DNA of 42,312 nt, from assembly GCA_905478795.1 (NCBI GenBank), contig CAJQJX010000035.1, positions 1 to 42,312 of the forward strand, read 5' to 3'. Made by a program: the position numbers and the translations under genes. Under the pieces are notes generated by a model. It was not told the origin of the DNA, did no database searches, and saw nothing but the letters and a program-made list of their open reading frames with translations. Within the stretch, counting starts at the first letter, position 1. Each line of letters opens with the position of its first letter. This DNA comes from an uncultured Flavobacteriales bacterium. Its GTDB lineage: Bacteria > Bacteroidota > Bacteroidia > Flavobacteriales_D > Sanyastnellaceae. Below are positions 7,229-18,100 of the stretch, piece by piece.

Positions 7229-10200
7229 AGTTGTCCCGGCGCCACATCCATAGGGGCCTTCAAACCGGCTGCGCCATCCTTATTACCACAGGGTGGTCTC
7301 CATCGGCTTTGGCACAGAACGAGCCCTTCGCCATGTCGGACTCGACCGTGACCGAGTGCATTGGGGAACTGACCGATTCAGGTGGGCCCAATGAGGCATA
7401 CGGAAACAACGAGAATCTGACCTTTACCATCGACGCCAATGCGCCTTTGCAAGTGGGCTTCTTGGGCAGCATCGACATCGAACCTTCAGCTCCTGGCAAC
7501 GGCGTCTTGTTTGATTACCTGATACTGTATGATGGTCCCACCACTGCTGCCCCGGTTTTGGACACCCTTTTTGGAAGCATTCCAAATCCTCCGACCTACG
7601 TCACTCAAGGTGCACTGACGGTTCAATTCGTGTCTGATGCGAGCGCCCAGCCCCAAGGGTTTCACCTCTTTTGGTCGGCCAATCCCCCGCCACCAACACC
7701 CCCAGTTTCAACCCTCAACGGGCCCGGTTCTTGCCCATTTTCCGCCCTTCAATGGAGCTTCACCCCTTCTCTTGAATGTGCCCTTATTGACTGGTCGAGC
7801 TTGACCATTGTAGGAGCTGACGGCACAGTATGGCCCGTCGATACCACGGCAGCTCAGGGGATCAGCTGCCCTGGAGGCATGGGCAGCACCTTGACCTTGC
7901 CCTTGGCAGACGGCGAAACCATTGACGGGAATTGCGACCTTTTGGCCTCGATCACCCTGGGTTTGCGCGATGCCTGCGACTCGGTGTGGAACCTCGATGT
8001 TACAGCTGAATGGTCCGCCTCGGGGTGCGATGTGGCCCCCCTCCTCAGCGTGACCGCCGACACCTTGTGCACAGGCGGATGCACTGAAATCTCCGCCACA
8101 CCAAGGGGGTGCGGCACAACCACTTTTTCCCTTCAAGGAAGCGACGGCACATCCCTCATCGGTCCCGGCCCTTGGAATGTCTGTCCCGATGCATCGACGG
8201 TCTACACGGTCACAGCCACAGAGACCGGGTCTGGAATCACGGGCTCCAGCGCGGTATCCGTCACGGTCGTTGACCTTGGCGCTTGGACCACCGACACCAT
8301 CTTGTGCCCTGGACAGAGTGTCGATTTGGGACCCGGCCCCATTTCTGGGGAATGGACAGGGCCAGGTATTTCGGGACCACCTTGGGTTTTCCATGCCGAT
8401 TCCAGCGGTCCAGGTGTACACGACATCGCATTTTCCACTTTTGGGAATGCGGGCTGCACCAGCACGGCTGTGTTTGAAGTGATCCCCTTCAACATCCCTC
8501 AAAACCTAGCTTCCTGTCCTGAATCGCCTCCATTCCAACTGGAAGGATGGCCCCAAGGAGGTGTTTGGTCAGGACCCGCCCTCACCGGCAACACCTTCGA
8601 TCCTGCATGGGCGGATTCAACCTTAGGCAGCAGCCCTTACACGCTCACCTACACAGCGCAAGGCTGCGTGGGAATCACTCAGGTGCACGTGGAGCCTGTT
8701 GCTGACACCATTGAACTGAACAACGTTTGCGCTTCAGAACCGGACATGTCACTCCCCAATACGCCCCCCGGTGGCCAGTGGTCAGGACCGGGATGGAATG
8801 CCGATGACGGCGTATGGTCTCCAGCAGATACCCCGTTCGGGGCTTTTACGTTGACCTACACCATGGAAGGCTGCAACCGAACAGCTTTTGGGGTCGTACT
8901 GCCCATCGAAGCAGGTCCCACAAGCACCAGCTGTCCGGAGCAGTTGCCTTTTGTTCCATTTCCCGGCTTTTATCCGCCAGGAGGTTCATGGTCTGGACCG
9001 GGCATCGATACCATTGGCTTCGTCACAGGTGAATACGACCCGGGAGAGGTCATGAACGGCCAGTGGGCCCCTCTCATTTATGCAGCGCCTAATGGGTGTT
9101 CGGACACCTTGTGGATGTTCAATCGTCAAACTGAAATCACCCCTTCATTGATTCATGCTTGCCTTGGAAATGAGGACAACCTCTTGGTCTCTGAAAACGT
9201 CCAATCCAGTCCCTGGTGCGGAACTTGGACCACTCTAGCCAGTGGAGAAGCCACGTACATCGGTGACTGTGAATGGGAGATTTTGGCCAATGGATTTGAT
9301 GTAGGACTGCACCAAGCGGTGTATTCTGTAAACGGGTGCAGCGACACGATCCAGGTCGCCATCCACCCGGAGTCTCTGGATCTGGCCGACTGGTCCTCGT
9401 GCTCCACAGACAGTGCAGTCGCCCTGCCAGAACTCCCCCCCGGAGCACAGTGGACTGGACCAGGAATAACAGGTTCGGGTAACAGTGGAGACTGGAACTG
9501 GTCTCCTGCCGTGGCTGGAGCAGGAGAACATGGGTTGGTGTGGAACACCCCTCCAGGATGCACGGACACCTTGTGGGCCGCGGTAGAGGTTGCTCCGACA
9601 TGGCCCCCACCCCTGCCTACAGGTGCCGACACTGTGTGCAACAACAGTGCCCTTTGGTCACCTCCTGTGCCCAGCAGCACGGGCAACGGCCCTGCACCAT
9701 CAGATGCGAACTGGACATTGGATGGAAGTCCATGGACCACCGGTTATTCCACGCAGGCTTTAGGTGCTGGACCACACGTGATCGGGCTCCACTGGAGCGG
9801 GGATGAATGCGAAGTGCAAGCGACATGGCCTGTGGTCGTGCTGCCAGCGTTCGATGTCGCCTTGCTGGCCGGAGATTCTGCTCTTTGCCCTGGAGCAGGC
9901 ACCACATTAGAAGTGGAGGTCTCAGGCGGATTAGAACCTGCCACAGACTTGTCCATTGAATGGTCAGATGGCGCGTTCCCCGCTGTGGAGCGCAGCATTG
10001 CCCCAGAATCCTCTGGATGGTGGTGGGTGATGGCCGATGACGGGTGCTCAGACCCTGCCATCGACAGCGTGTTCATTGCCGTCCTCCCCCCTTTTGACCG
10101 CAGCGTAGACTTTGGACCCATCGCCTGCTTTGGAGAACCTACCGACGTCTTACTCGATGCCCCTGCCCCCGCGGGGCTCATGCACATTGTAGAAGGAGAC

Positions 10201-10944
10201 ACCCTCGGAAATGGGCCGCTTGCACTGACTTTAAGTGCAGGCAGCGCCCTCGAATGGCAGCTCTTTGACCCCATCGAAGGATGCGCCCAAGACACCCTCA
10301 TCTTGATCCCCAGTCACCCCCCATTGAACGCTGCTTTTAGCGTTTCCCCTGCCGCAGATTGTATCCCTTGGGACAGCCAACCCATTCGCTGCATTGACCT
10401 GTCCAATGGCGCAGACTTTGGGACATGGCAATGGACCCCGCTCGACATTGCTCCTCCTCCCGAAGGAAGCAGCACATCAGGTGATTTTGAATGGGCATTG
10501 GCCATAAACCCCACGTTGACGCTTCCATCACCGGGAACCTGGCAGATCACACTGGCACTTTCCCAAACGCCGGGGTGCACAGACACCACGGTACACACCA
10601 TCTGTATACTGCCACCTGCAGACGTGTGGTTGCCCGAAGCCTTCTCTCCAAACAGCGATGGTGTAAACGATCTGTTTTACCCCAGAGGGAGCGGCATCAA
10701 AGAGTGGCAGATGACCATTCAGGACCGCTGGGGTCAAGTCGTCTGGCAAGAAGCCCACGGCCCATACGCACCGGGCGCCACATTGGGCACCTCCGATGAG
10801 CAAGGGCTACCGGTCGGATGGACCGGCATCACCATCCATAACGGGAACCCAGCCCCACCAGGTGTCTACACCGTGGTGTTCGAAGCATACTCGGACGGCG
10901 GGCTTCCTGTAAGTTGGCAGCAACACCTCAAGATGATCCGGTGA
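7225..10944 (+). CDS. Large T9SS type B cargo: CUB-like domain, repeated beta modules, gliding-type C-terminal domain
   Basis: The product is a 1239-residue surface or secreted protein. The GTG at 7225 overlaps the previous stop and gives a signal peptide (KLSRRHIHRG, hydrophobic core, ASALAQ-like cleavage site near residue 31). Residues about 40-150 resemble a CUB domain (FDYLILYDGP, then LTVQFVSDAS). The middle holds many Cys-containing beta modules of about 70-90 residues with a recurring GGxWSGPGI motif, for example near residues 370, 450, 520, 590 and 750. The last 105 residues carry the CHU_C gliding-motility domain (PEAFSPNSDGVNDLFYPRG, then DRWGQVVWQ, then PPGVYTVVFEAY), the type B signal of T9SS. 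The next gene is PorP/SprF-like, a common partner of such cargos. A role as an adhesin or scaffold for the upstream lipoproteins is inferred. Confidence 0.9.
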   Translation: MKLSRRHIHRGLQTGCAILITTGWSPSALAQNEPFAMSDSTVTECIGELTDSGGPNEAYGNNENLTFTIDANAPLQVGFLGSIDIEPSAPGNGVLFDYLILYDGPTTAAPVLDTLFGSIPNPPTYVTQGALTVQFVSDASAQPQGFHLFWSANPPPPTPPVSTLNGPGSCPFSALQWSFTPSLECALIDWSSLTIVGADGTVWPVDTTAAQGISCPGGMGSTLTLPLADGETIDGNCDLLASITLGLRDACDSVWNLDVTAEWSASGCDVAPLLSVTADTLCTGGCTEISATPRGCGTTTFSLQGSDGTSLIGPGPWNVCPDASTVYTVTATETGSGITGSSAVSVTVVDLGAWTTDTILCPGQSVDLGPGPISGEWTGPGISGPPWVFHADSSGPGVHDIAFSTFGNAGCTSTAVFEVIPFNIPQNLASCPESPPFQLEGWPQGGVWSGPALTGNTFDPAWADSTLGSSPYTLTYTAQGCVGITQVHVEPVADTIELNNVCASEPDMSLPNTPPGGQWSGPGWNADDGVWSPADTPFGAFTLTYTMEGCNRTAFGVVLPIEAGPTSTSCPEQLPFVPFPGFYPPGGSWSGPGIDTIGFVTGEYDPGEVMNGQWAPLIYAAPNGCSDTLWMFNRQTEITPSLIHACLGNEDNLLVSENVQSSPWCGTWTTLASGEATYIGDCEWEILANGFDVGLHQAVYSVNGCSDTIQVAIHPESLDLADWSSCSTDSAVALPELPPGAQWTGPGITGSGNSGDWNWSPAVAGAGEHGLVWNTPPGCTDTLWAAVEVAPTWPPPLPTGADTVCNNSALWSPPVPSSTGNGPAPSDANWTLDGSPWTTGYSTQALGAGPHVIGLHWSGDECEVQATWPVVVLPAFDVALLAGDSALCPGAGTTLEVEVSGGLEPATDLSIEWSDGAFPAVERSIAPESSGWWWVMADDGCSDPAIDSVFIAVLPPFDRSVDFGPIACFGEPTDVLLDAPAPAGLMHIVEGDTLGNGPLALTLSAGSALEWQLFDPIEGCAQDTLILIPSHPPLNAAFSVSPAADCIPWDSQPIRCIDLSNGADFGTWQWTPLDIAPPPEGSSTSGDFEWALAINPTLTLPSPGTWQITLALSQTPGCTDTTVHTICILPPADVWLPEAFSPNSDGVNDLFYPRGSGIKEWQMTIQDRWGQVVWQEAHGPYAPGATLGTSDEQGLPVGWTGITIHNGNPAPPGVYTVVFEAYSDGGLPVSWQQHLKMIR

Positions 10945-12029
10945 TGGCGACACCACTCCCTTTACAACACACGCCTTCCGGCCGCGACTACGCCAGGTCG
11001 CCGCGGCTCAAAATGGCGCTGTGTGCCTTGGTTTCCTTGCCTTGTTCGGTGTGGGGCCAATCGTCTTTACCCCCTTGGATTTCGCCGACACCCGGGATGG
11101 AACACCCTGCGGCATGGTCCATGGGCGAACGCCCCATCCACATCGGCATTCAACAAGACACCCGGTGGAATGGCAGTGGGGATCCACTCACCGGACTCTG
11201 GTTCGGCGCCGGATGGCAACCCCAAGCCAAAGGAGGGTACAATCGCAAAAGCTCCGACCCCATTTCCTTTGGAGTCAGTCTAAAGGAAGACCCCCTCTCG
11301 ACAGGATGGCGGGAACGTTCCTTATCGGTTTCGGCGTCAGCTTCGACCCCCATCTCCCAAGATTGGAAAGCACACGCGGGGCTGTCGATTGGCGCTTCGA
11401 CGTGGCGGCTCGACCCCTCCTCTTGGAGTTGGGATGCACAATACGGGCCCGGCGGCTATGACCCGCTCGCTTCAAACGGAGAAGCCATAGTCAATGAAGC
11501 CAACGGCGGCGCCCGAATTGACATGGCCATCAGCGTAGGCATCTCTCCAGCCCGAATTCCACAACGAAACGGTGGCCTGGGACTTAAAGGGGCCCTCACA
11601 TTGCACCACCTGTCTCACGGAAAGGCGCCCCACCTCTCGCCCGTCCCTCAAGACACCGTGCGGTGGCGGCCTTCATGGTGGCTGGAAGGCCAAGGCAACA
11701 TGGGCTGGGAGAAACTGGAATGGCGGGTTTGGAACAGGGGCACGCTGCAGGCCCACAGCCACCTCTTGGAGTTGGGCATGGCCATTGGCCGGCCCTTTGG
11801 AACCACTGCCCGGTTCACCAAGACCCGAATCAGCCACCACATCGAAACAGGTGCACTGTGGCGCAGCGACGGCGTCTTGCGGCTGATCTTGGGATGGGAA
11901 CGAAACGGTCTCAGCCTGTCTACAGGGCCCGCTTGGTCCGTGGGATCCATGTGGCGGCCGGCAGCCGGTTGGAGCGTAGGCCTGTCTTGGTCACCCGACA
12001 TGCAAGGGACCGTGGCCCTGCAACGCTAA
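10944..12029 (+). CDS. PorP/SprF-like outer-membrane protein
   Basis: PorP/SprF proteins are outer-membrane barrels linked to surface retention or secretion of T9SS type B proteins. The 361-residue product has a signal peptide ending LVSLPCSVWGQ. The ATG at 10944 overlaps the cargo stop (TGATG); an ATG at 11013 would give a more standard short signal and cannot be excluded. The body alternates short hydrophobic strands with glycine turns: LSVSASASTPIS, HAGLSIGASTWRLD, SWDAQYGPGGYDP, MAISVGISPA, KGALTLHHLSH, ELGMAIGRPF and LILGWERNGLSLSTG. The WDAQY...YDP stretch matches the usual PorP/SprF position where strands are followed by a DP-containing loop. It is the last gene of the operon and is followed by a hairpin before the convergent giant gene. 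Confidence 0.78.
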   Translation: MATPLPLQHTPSGRDYARSPRLKMALCALVSLPCSVWGQSSLPPWISPTPGMEHPAAWSMGERPIHIGIQQDTRWNGSGDPLTGLWFGAGWQPQAKGGYNRKSSDPISFGVSLKEDPLSTGWRERSLSVSASASTPISQDWKAHAGLSIGASTWRLDPSSWSWDAQYGPGGYDPLASNGEAIVNEANGGARIDMAISVGISPARIPQRNGGLGLKGALTLHHLSHGKAPHLSPVPQDTVRWRPSWWLEGQGNMGWEKLEWRVWNRGTLQAHSHLLELGMAIGRPFGTTARFTKTRISHHIETGALWRSDGVLRLILGWERNGLSLSTGPAWSVGSMWRPAAGWSVGLSWSPDMQGTVALQR

Positions 12030-12044
12030 GAAGCCCCCACCAAA

Positions 12045-12076
12045 AAGGGGTGCCCCTGAAAAGAGACACCCCCCTT
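12045..12076. terminator. Possible terminator hairpin between convergent genes
   Basis: AAGGGGTG at 12045-12052 can pair with CACCCCCCTT at 12067-12076, with two extra C bases, around a 14-base loop. Five A residues precede the left arm, which would form a short U-tract for minus-strand transcripts. It sits 15 bases after the end of the operon and 26 bases from the end of the giant gene, so it could stop transcripts from both sides. The downstream T-run on the plus strand is short, hence moderate confidence. Confidence 0.4.
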
Positions 12077-12102
12077 GGGCTAAGCATGGTTAGCGGTTAA
12101 GA

Positions 12103-15100
12103 TCATTCTCCTTCGCAGCTCAAATTGAACAGCAGCAAGAGGTCCAGGAGGTCTTGAATACCAACAGAACCGTTGAAGTCAAAGTCCCAGCAAATCGGCA
12201 TCACGCAAGTGCCATCATCCAGGTTGGCCAGAGGCTGGTAGTTCTGCATTTCAGGATCGGTACAACCGGTCCAGAAACAAGAGCCATCATCATTCAGCGC
12301 TCCTGGGTCAAAGTTCACCGCATTGGGATATGTACAGCCCTCATCGCCACAATCGGCTCCGGGAACGGCACAAGGCTCCACACCCAACTCAATGGGTGTC
12401 AATGGTGAGAAGACACCACAACCACCGCCATCGGTGTTGTAGAACACCAGCAAGTCCGTGATCTCCAGCGCACCAATCATGCCGTCTCCATTGGAGTCAG
12501 GGCAAGGTGGCGCATCTGAACAGCTGCCATCGTCTACCGTTGCATAGGTGGTGTAGTTGCGGTAATAGTCCACCGTACATCCAGAAAACTGGCATGAACC
12601 ATCGTCATATCCTGCATTGACATCGTAGTTGGCCGCGTTGGCATAAGTACAGCCTGGACCACTCAAACAACTGCCGTCGTCGTGCACAGCATTGGGGTCA
12701 TAGTTCTCTGCACCTTCCTGCGTGCAACCGCAATAGGAGAACAGACTGGACTCCATGCCCTCCGAAGAGAAAGACACCGTGGGTCGGATGTCGGTATCGA
12801 CATCTCCATTCAAGAACAATTGGAAGTTCAACGTTCCAGAAATCACACCATCTGTGGTGAATTGAGCCACCAACATCGACAGGCCGTCTCCCGCAATACC
12901 ATTGGTAGCATCGTTGGTCACAAACCAAGCGCCACCTGTGACATCGTCAATGTCAATCCCCCCTCCTGCTGAGAATGCAGCCAGCCAGTTCTGACCGGGG
13001 CTGCTCACCCCTTGAACCTCGGCTTCACCCAAAGCTGTGTTGGGAACCTGCTCAATTCCAATGGTCACCCAACTGTCATAGGGGAGCGATGGAATAATGC
13101 CAAACAACAACGGGTTGATCGACGATCCATAGTTCGATCCTACAGGATCCTGATACCATGACGTTGAAGTATTGATGTTCAGAGGCAAGTCTCCATTTCC
13201 AAAGACACTTGAGAGTTTGTCCGCGGGACTTTGCCCCTTGATGAAGAGACGATACGTCGTCTGACCAGCAAGGTCTCCGCTGGTATGCTGTGCAACACGC
13301 ACGAGTTCCAATCCATAACCCGCACTGTCACTCTCAAAATAGAGGCTGTCCGGACCAGGAATCACTTCGGGCTCGTAGCAAGAGCAGTATTCACAGCTGC
13401 CGTCGTCCTCCGTAATGGTCGGGCTGTAGTTGCATGCGGCCTGGTCTGTACAACCGGCCACTTCATCCGCGTCGCATACGCCGTCACCATCCGCATCGTT
13501 CAAGCAATTGCCAAAGCAATCGACCAGGTCACTTCCGTAGATGTCTGATGCGTAGATGCAACTGCCATCATCGGTGTTGTAACCTCCGCTGTAGTTGCAG
13601 GCGAGGGCATCGGTACATCCAAATACAGCCAGAACCTGACAAGAGCCATCGTCGACGTTGGCATCGGCATCATATTCGAGATAAGCCGAATCCGTGCAGC
13701 CTTCGAGAACCAACGTCGCGCAGGTTCCATCGTCTACATCGGCGTCCGCATCGTACTCGATGTACAAGGGGTCCGTACAACCTGGGTACAAACAACTGCC
13801 ATCTTCATCGGTGGCCGCAGCATCGAAGTTGACGGCCAGCTCATCCATACAGCCAGCGACCTCATCCTCGTCACACACCCCATCTCCGTCTCCATCGTTG
13901 AGGCACGCTCCATCACAATCCACATAAGTGACCCCGTAGAGATCCAATGGATACTCACAGTCACCGGCCGTGTTGGCGTCGGAGTTATAGTTGCATGCTT
14001 CGGAATCCAAACAACCCACCACTACTGGCGTCAAGCAAGAACCATCGTCCGTATTGGCGGAAGGGTTGTACTCCAAGAAGTCCGCATCCGTACATCCAAC
14101 CTCCACGGGCGTCACACATGACCCGTCGTCGGTATTGGCCAATGGGTTGAATTCTACAAAGCCAAAGTCCGTGCAACCGAGCACCACAGGAATGGCACAG
14201 CTGCCATCGTAGGTGTTGGCCTCGGGATCAAACTCCAAGAAGTTCGGGTCCGTACAACCGAGCACCACAGGCGTGGTACAAGAGCCGTCCTCAATGTTGG
14301 CCGCAGGGTCAAATTCGGTGTAGTTCTCGTCGGTACATCCCTCCACAATCAAGTTGATACAGGAACCGTCGTCCACATCTGCAGTAGCATCGTATTCGAG
14401 GTAGGCAGGGTCAATACAACCTCCATACAGACAAGAACCATCGTTGGTGTTTGCCTGAGGGTCGTAGTTCGCTGCCGACACATCCGTGCAGCCTACAAAG
14501 ACACAGAAGCCGTTGTTCACGTTGGCATCGGGGTCATAGTTGTCCGCTTCTGGATCGGTGCAACCCAGGTATTCACAGGTACCACTCTCGAAGTTCGCGT
14601 TCGGATCATAGTTGTCAGCCTCGGGGTCAGTACAGCCCAAGAAGAGGCAAGAACCGTCGTCCACATTGGCAAAGTCGTCATAGTTAATGGCGCCCGCGTC
14701 AGTACAACCAAGGTATTCGCATGTACCATCCTCGAGGTTGGCATCGGGGTCGTAGTTGTCCGCAAAGCTGTCCGTGCAGCCTGGATAGGTGCAGGTACCG
14801 TCTTCTACATTGGCTCCCTCATCGTAATTCGAGGCCAAGGGGTCCGTACAGCCGAAGTACTCACAAGAGCCATCGTCACTGTTGGCACCCTCGTCGTAGT
14901 TGTCGGCAAGAGCATCGGTACAGCCATAGTAGAGGCAAGAACCATCATCGCTGTTGGCTCCAGCATCGTAGTTATCGGCCTCAGCATCGGTACAACCATA
15001 GTAGAGACAAGAACCATCGTCACTGTTGGCACCGGCGTCGAAGTTGTCGGCAGCAGCATCGGTACAGCCCAAGTAGATGCAAGACCCGTCGTCGCTGTTG

Positions 15101-18100
15101 GCTCCGCCGTCGTAGTTGTCGGCATCGGCATCGGTACAACCATAGTAGATACAGGAGCCGTCATCGCTGTTGGCTCCGGCGTCGTAGTTGTCGGCTTCGA
15201 CATCGGTACAGCCATAGTAGATACAGGAACCGTCATCGCTGTTGGCGCCTTCGTCGTAGTTGTCAGCTTCGGCATCCGTACAACCTGGGTAGATGCACGA
15301 TCCATCGTCGAGGTTGGCACCCGCATCGTAGTTAGACGCTGTGGAATCGACACAACCTTCGATCAAACAGCTGCCGTCTTCGTCGGTGGCAGCAGGGTCA
15401 TAGTTGACCGCAATCTCGTTGGTGCAACCGGCCACTTCGTCCTCGTCGCAGACCTCATCGCCATCTGTATCATTGAGACAGCTGCCTGAACAGTCCACCC
15501 AAGTCACGCCATAGAGGTCAACAGGGTATGTACAAGAACTGTCATCCTGTGTCGCCTCCGCATCATAATCACAAGCCTCTGGGTCCATGCAGCCCAAGCA
15601 AGATGTGAAGTCACATGAACCATCGTCGGCATTGGCCCCGGCGTCATAGTTGCAAGCGGCCGCATCCGTGCAGCCCAAGAAAATACAGCTGCCGTCATCG
15701 GTATTGGCTCCAGCATCAAAGTTGGAGGCCTCTGCATCTGTACATCCGGGATACAAGCACGATCCATCATCGGTATTGGCTCCAGCATCAAAGTTGGAAG
15801 CCTCCGGATCGATGCAACCCAAGTAATCACAGTCGCCATTGTCGAAAGTGGCATCGGGGTTGTAGTTGTCCGCCTGGGGGTCCAAGCAACCGGCAAACAA
15901 GCAGGTGCCGTTGTCCAAGGTGGCAAAGAAGTTATAGTTCAGCGCCAACGGGTTGGTACAGCCATAGATGATACAACTGCCATCGTCGTAGGTCGCCGCT
16001 GGGTCGTAGTTGGTAGCAAAAGACAACGTACATCCGCCGACCACACAAGAGCCATCGTTAATGTTGGCCCCGGGATCGTAGTTGTCCGCCGTGGGACTGG
16101 TGCAGCCCAGCACAATACAAGAACCGTTGTCTACCGTAGCCAGAACACTGTAGTTGATGGCCAATGGGTTGGTACAACCCGCAATGATGCAGGATCCGTC
16201 ATCCAACACCGCGTTGGCGGCGAAGTTGACAGCGAGCGGATTGGTACAACCGTAGACTTGACAGGTGTTGTCGTCCAAGGTCGCCGCAGGATCGTAGTTG
16301 ATCGCGTCGGAATCTGTGCATCCCAAGAGGATACAGCTGCCATCGTCCACATCGGCCAGCACACTATAGTTGATGGCTGCAGGGTTGGTACAACCTCCGA
16401 ACGTACAGGTTCCGTTCTCCACAGTCGCTTCAGGGTTGTAGTTCGCCGCTGTCGGGTAAGTACATCCGCTGATGACACAGGAGTCGTCACCAATGGTCGC
16501 CGTCTCGTCGTAGTTGTCGGCCGCAGGGTCCGTACAACCCGAACAGCTCAGGCTTTCGCAGTTGCCATCGTCATCTGTAGCATCCGCAGAGAAGTTGCAT
16601 GCCCCTTCGTCCGTACAACCGAGCAATTCGTCCTCGTCACACACACCATCGCCATCGACATCGTTGTTACAAACGCCTGCGCAATCCACGTTATCGGAGC
16701 CAAAGAGGTCCGCCGGGAAGGTGCAGCTGCCGTCGTCATCGTTGGCGGCAGGGTCGTAGTTACAGGCGCCCATTTGGGTGCAGCCTCCGTACAGGCATGA
16801 GCCGTCCTCGGAGTTGGCCTCCACATCAAAGTTGTCTGCTGCTTCATCCGTACATCCGGGGTATTCACAGCTTCCATCTTCGTTGTTGGCCTCCGCGTTA
16901 TAGTTCTGAGCATCGGAATCGGTACACCCAGACAAGACACAGCTGCCGTCGTCCAAGTTGGCCTGGCTGTCATAGTTGTCGGCCGCGAGGTCAGTACAAC
17001 CTGGATACAAACACGACCCATCGTCGCTGTTGGCACCGGATTCGTAGTTGGACGCGTTCGCATCGGTACAGCCTTCGAACAAACAAGAGCCATCGTCCTC
17101 AGTGGCGATGGGGTTATAGTTCGCCGCCGACGGAGAAGTACATCCTGCATAACTACAAGAGCCGTCATTGGTATTGGCCAAAGCATCGTAGTTGCCAGCA
17201 AGGGGATCGGTACAACCAAAGAAGATGCAGCTGCCATCAAACACGGTCGCCTGCGGGTCGTAGTTGTCGGCCGCTGGGTCTGTACAACCGCTGTAGATAC
17301 AGCTTCCGTCGTTGACATCGGCCCCGGCATCGTAGTTGTCGGCGCTCGCATCGGTGCAGCCCGGATATTCGCAACTGCCGTCATCGTATGCGGCGTCGAG
17401 ATCGGGATTCAAAGCATCAGGATCGGTGCAACCACAATTCGGCGCTCCGAAACTGACGACATAGCGCAAGTCCATGTCTGAATTTCCATTCGGGAAAACC
17501 TGGATACGGAGGCTGCCACTCAGGTCACCATCCGTGGTGAATTGACCGAGCAACACCCGTTGGTCATCGCCCGCAATACCATTTGAAGCCGAGTTCAGCA
17601 CGTACCAGCCACCACCGGTGCCATCGTTAATGGCAATGTCGCCGCCATCCTCAAATCCAACCGTCCAGCTGGGCGAAACACCCGATACCGTAGCGGCATC
17701 CTCTTCTCCCAACGCGGATTCCGCTTTGCGCTCGAGTCCCACCGTTACCCAGCTGTCATAGGCCAGGTCTGGCACGAATCCGAGCAACAGGTCTGAAATA
17801 CCAGATGGCGTCACACCACCAATGCTGCTCTGGAAGAAGGTGCCCGTCGTTTGCACTTCAAGGGGCACACCAGAGAAACCGGTCACCGCGCTCACAAAGT
17901 CATCGGAAGAAACCGTGGTTGCATAAATGCGGTAAGTGGTAAAGCCGGCTACGCCGTCCACAGCATAAACCTCGACATCGACACCATAGCCCTCGGTATC
18001 AGAGCTCGTGACAAAACAGGAACAGTAATCACATGACCCATCGTTGTCGGTAGCCAAAGCATCGAAGTTGCATGCCGAAGCATCGTCACATCCAAAGACC

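Noticed and set aside
14790-15350. Regular 72-base repeats resembling a CRISPR-like array
   Set aside because: The whole period is coding in one uninterrupted frame with 24-residue units; there are no unrelated spacers and no cas genes.
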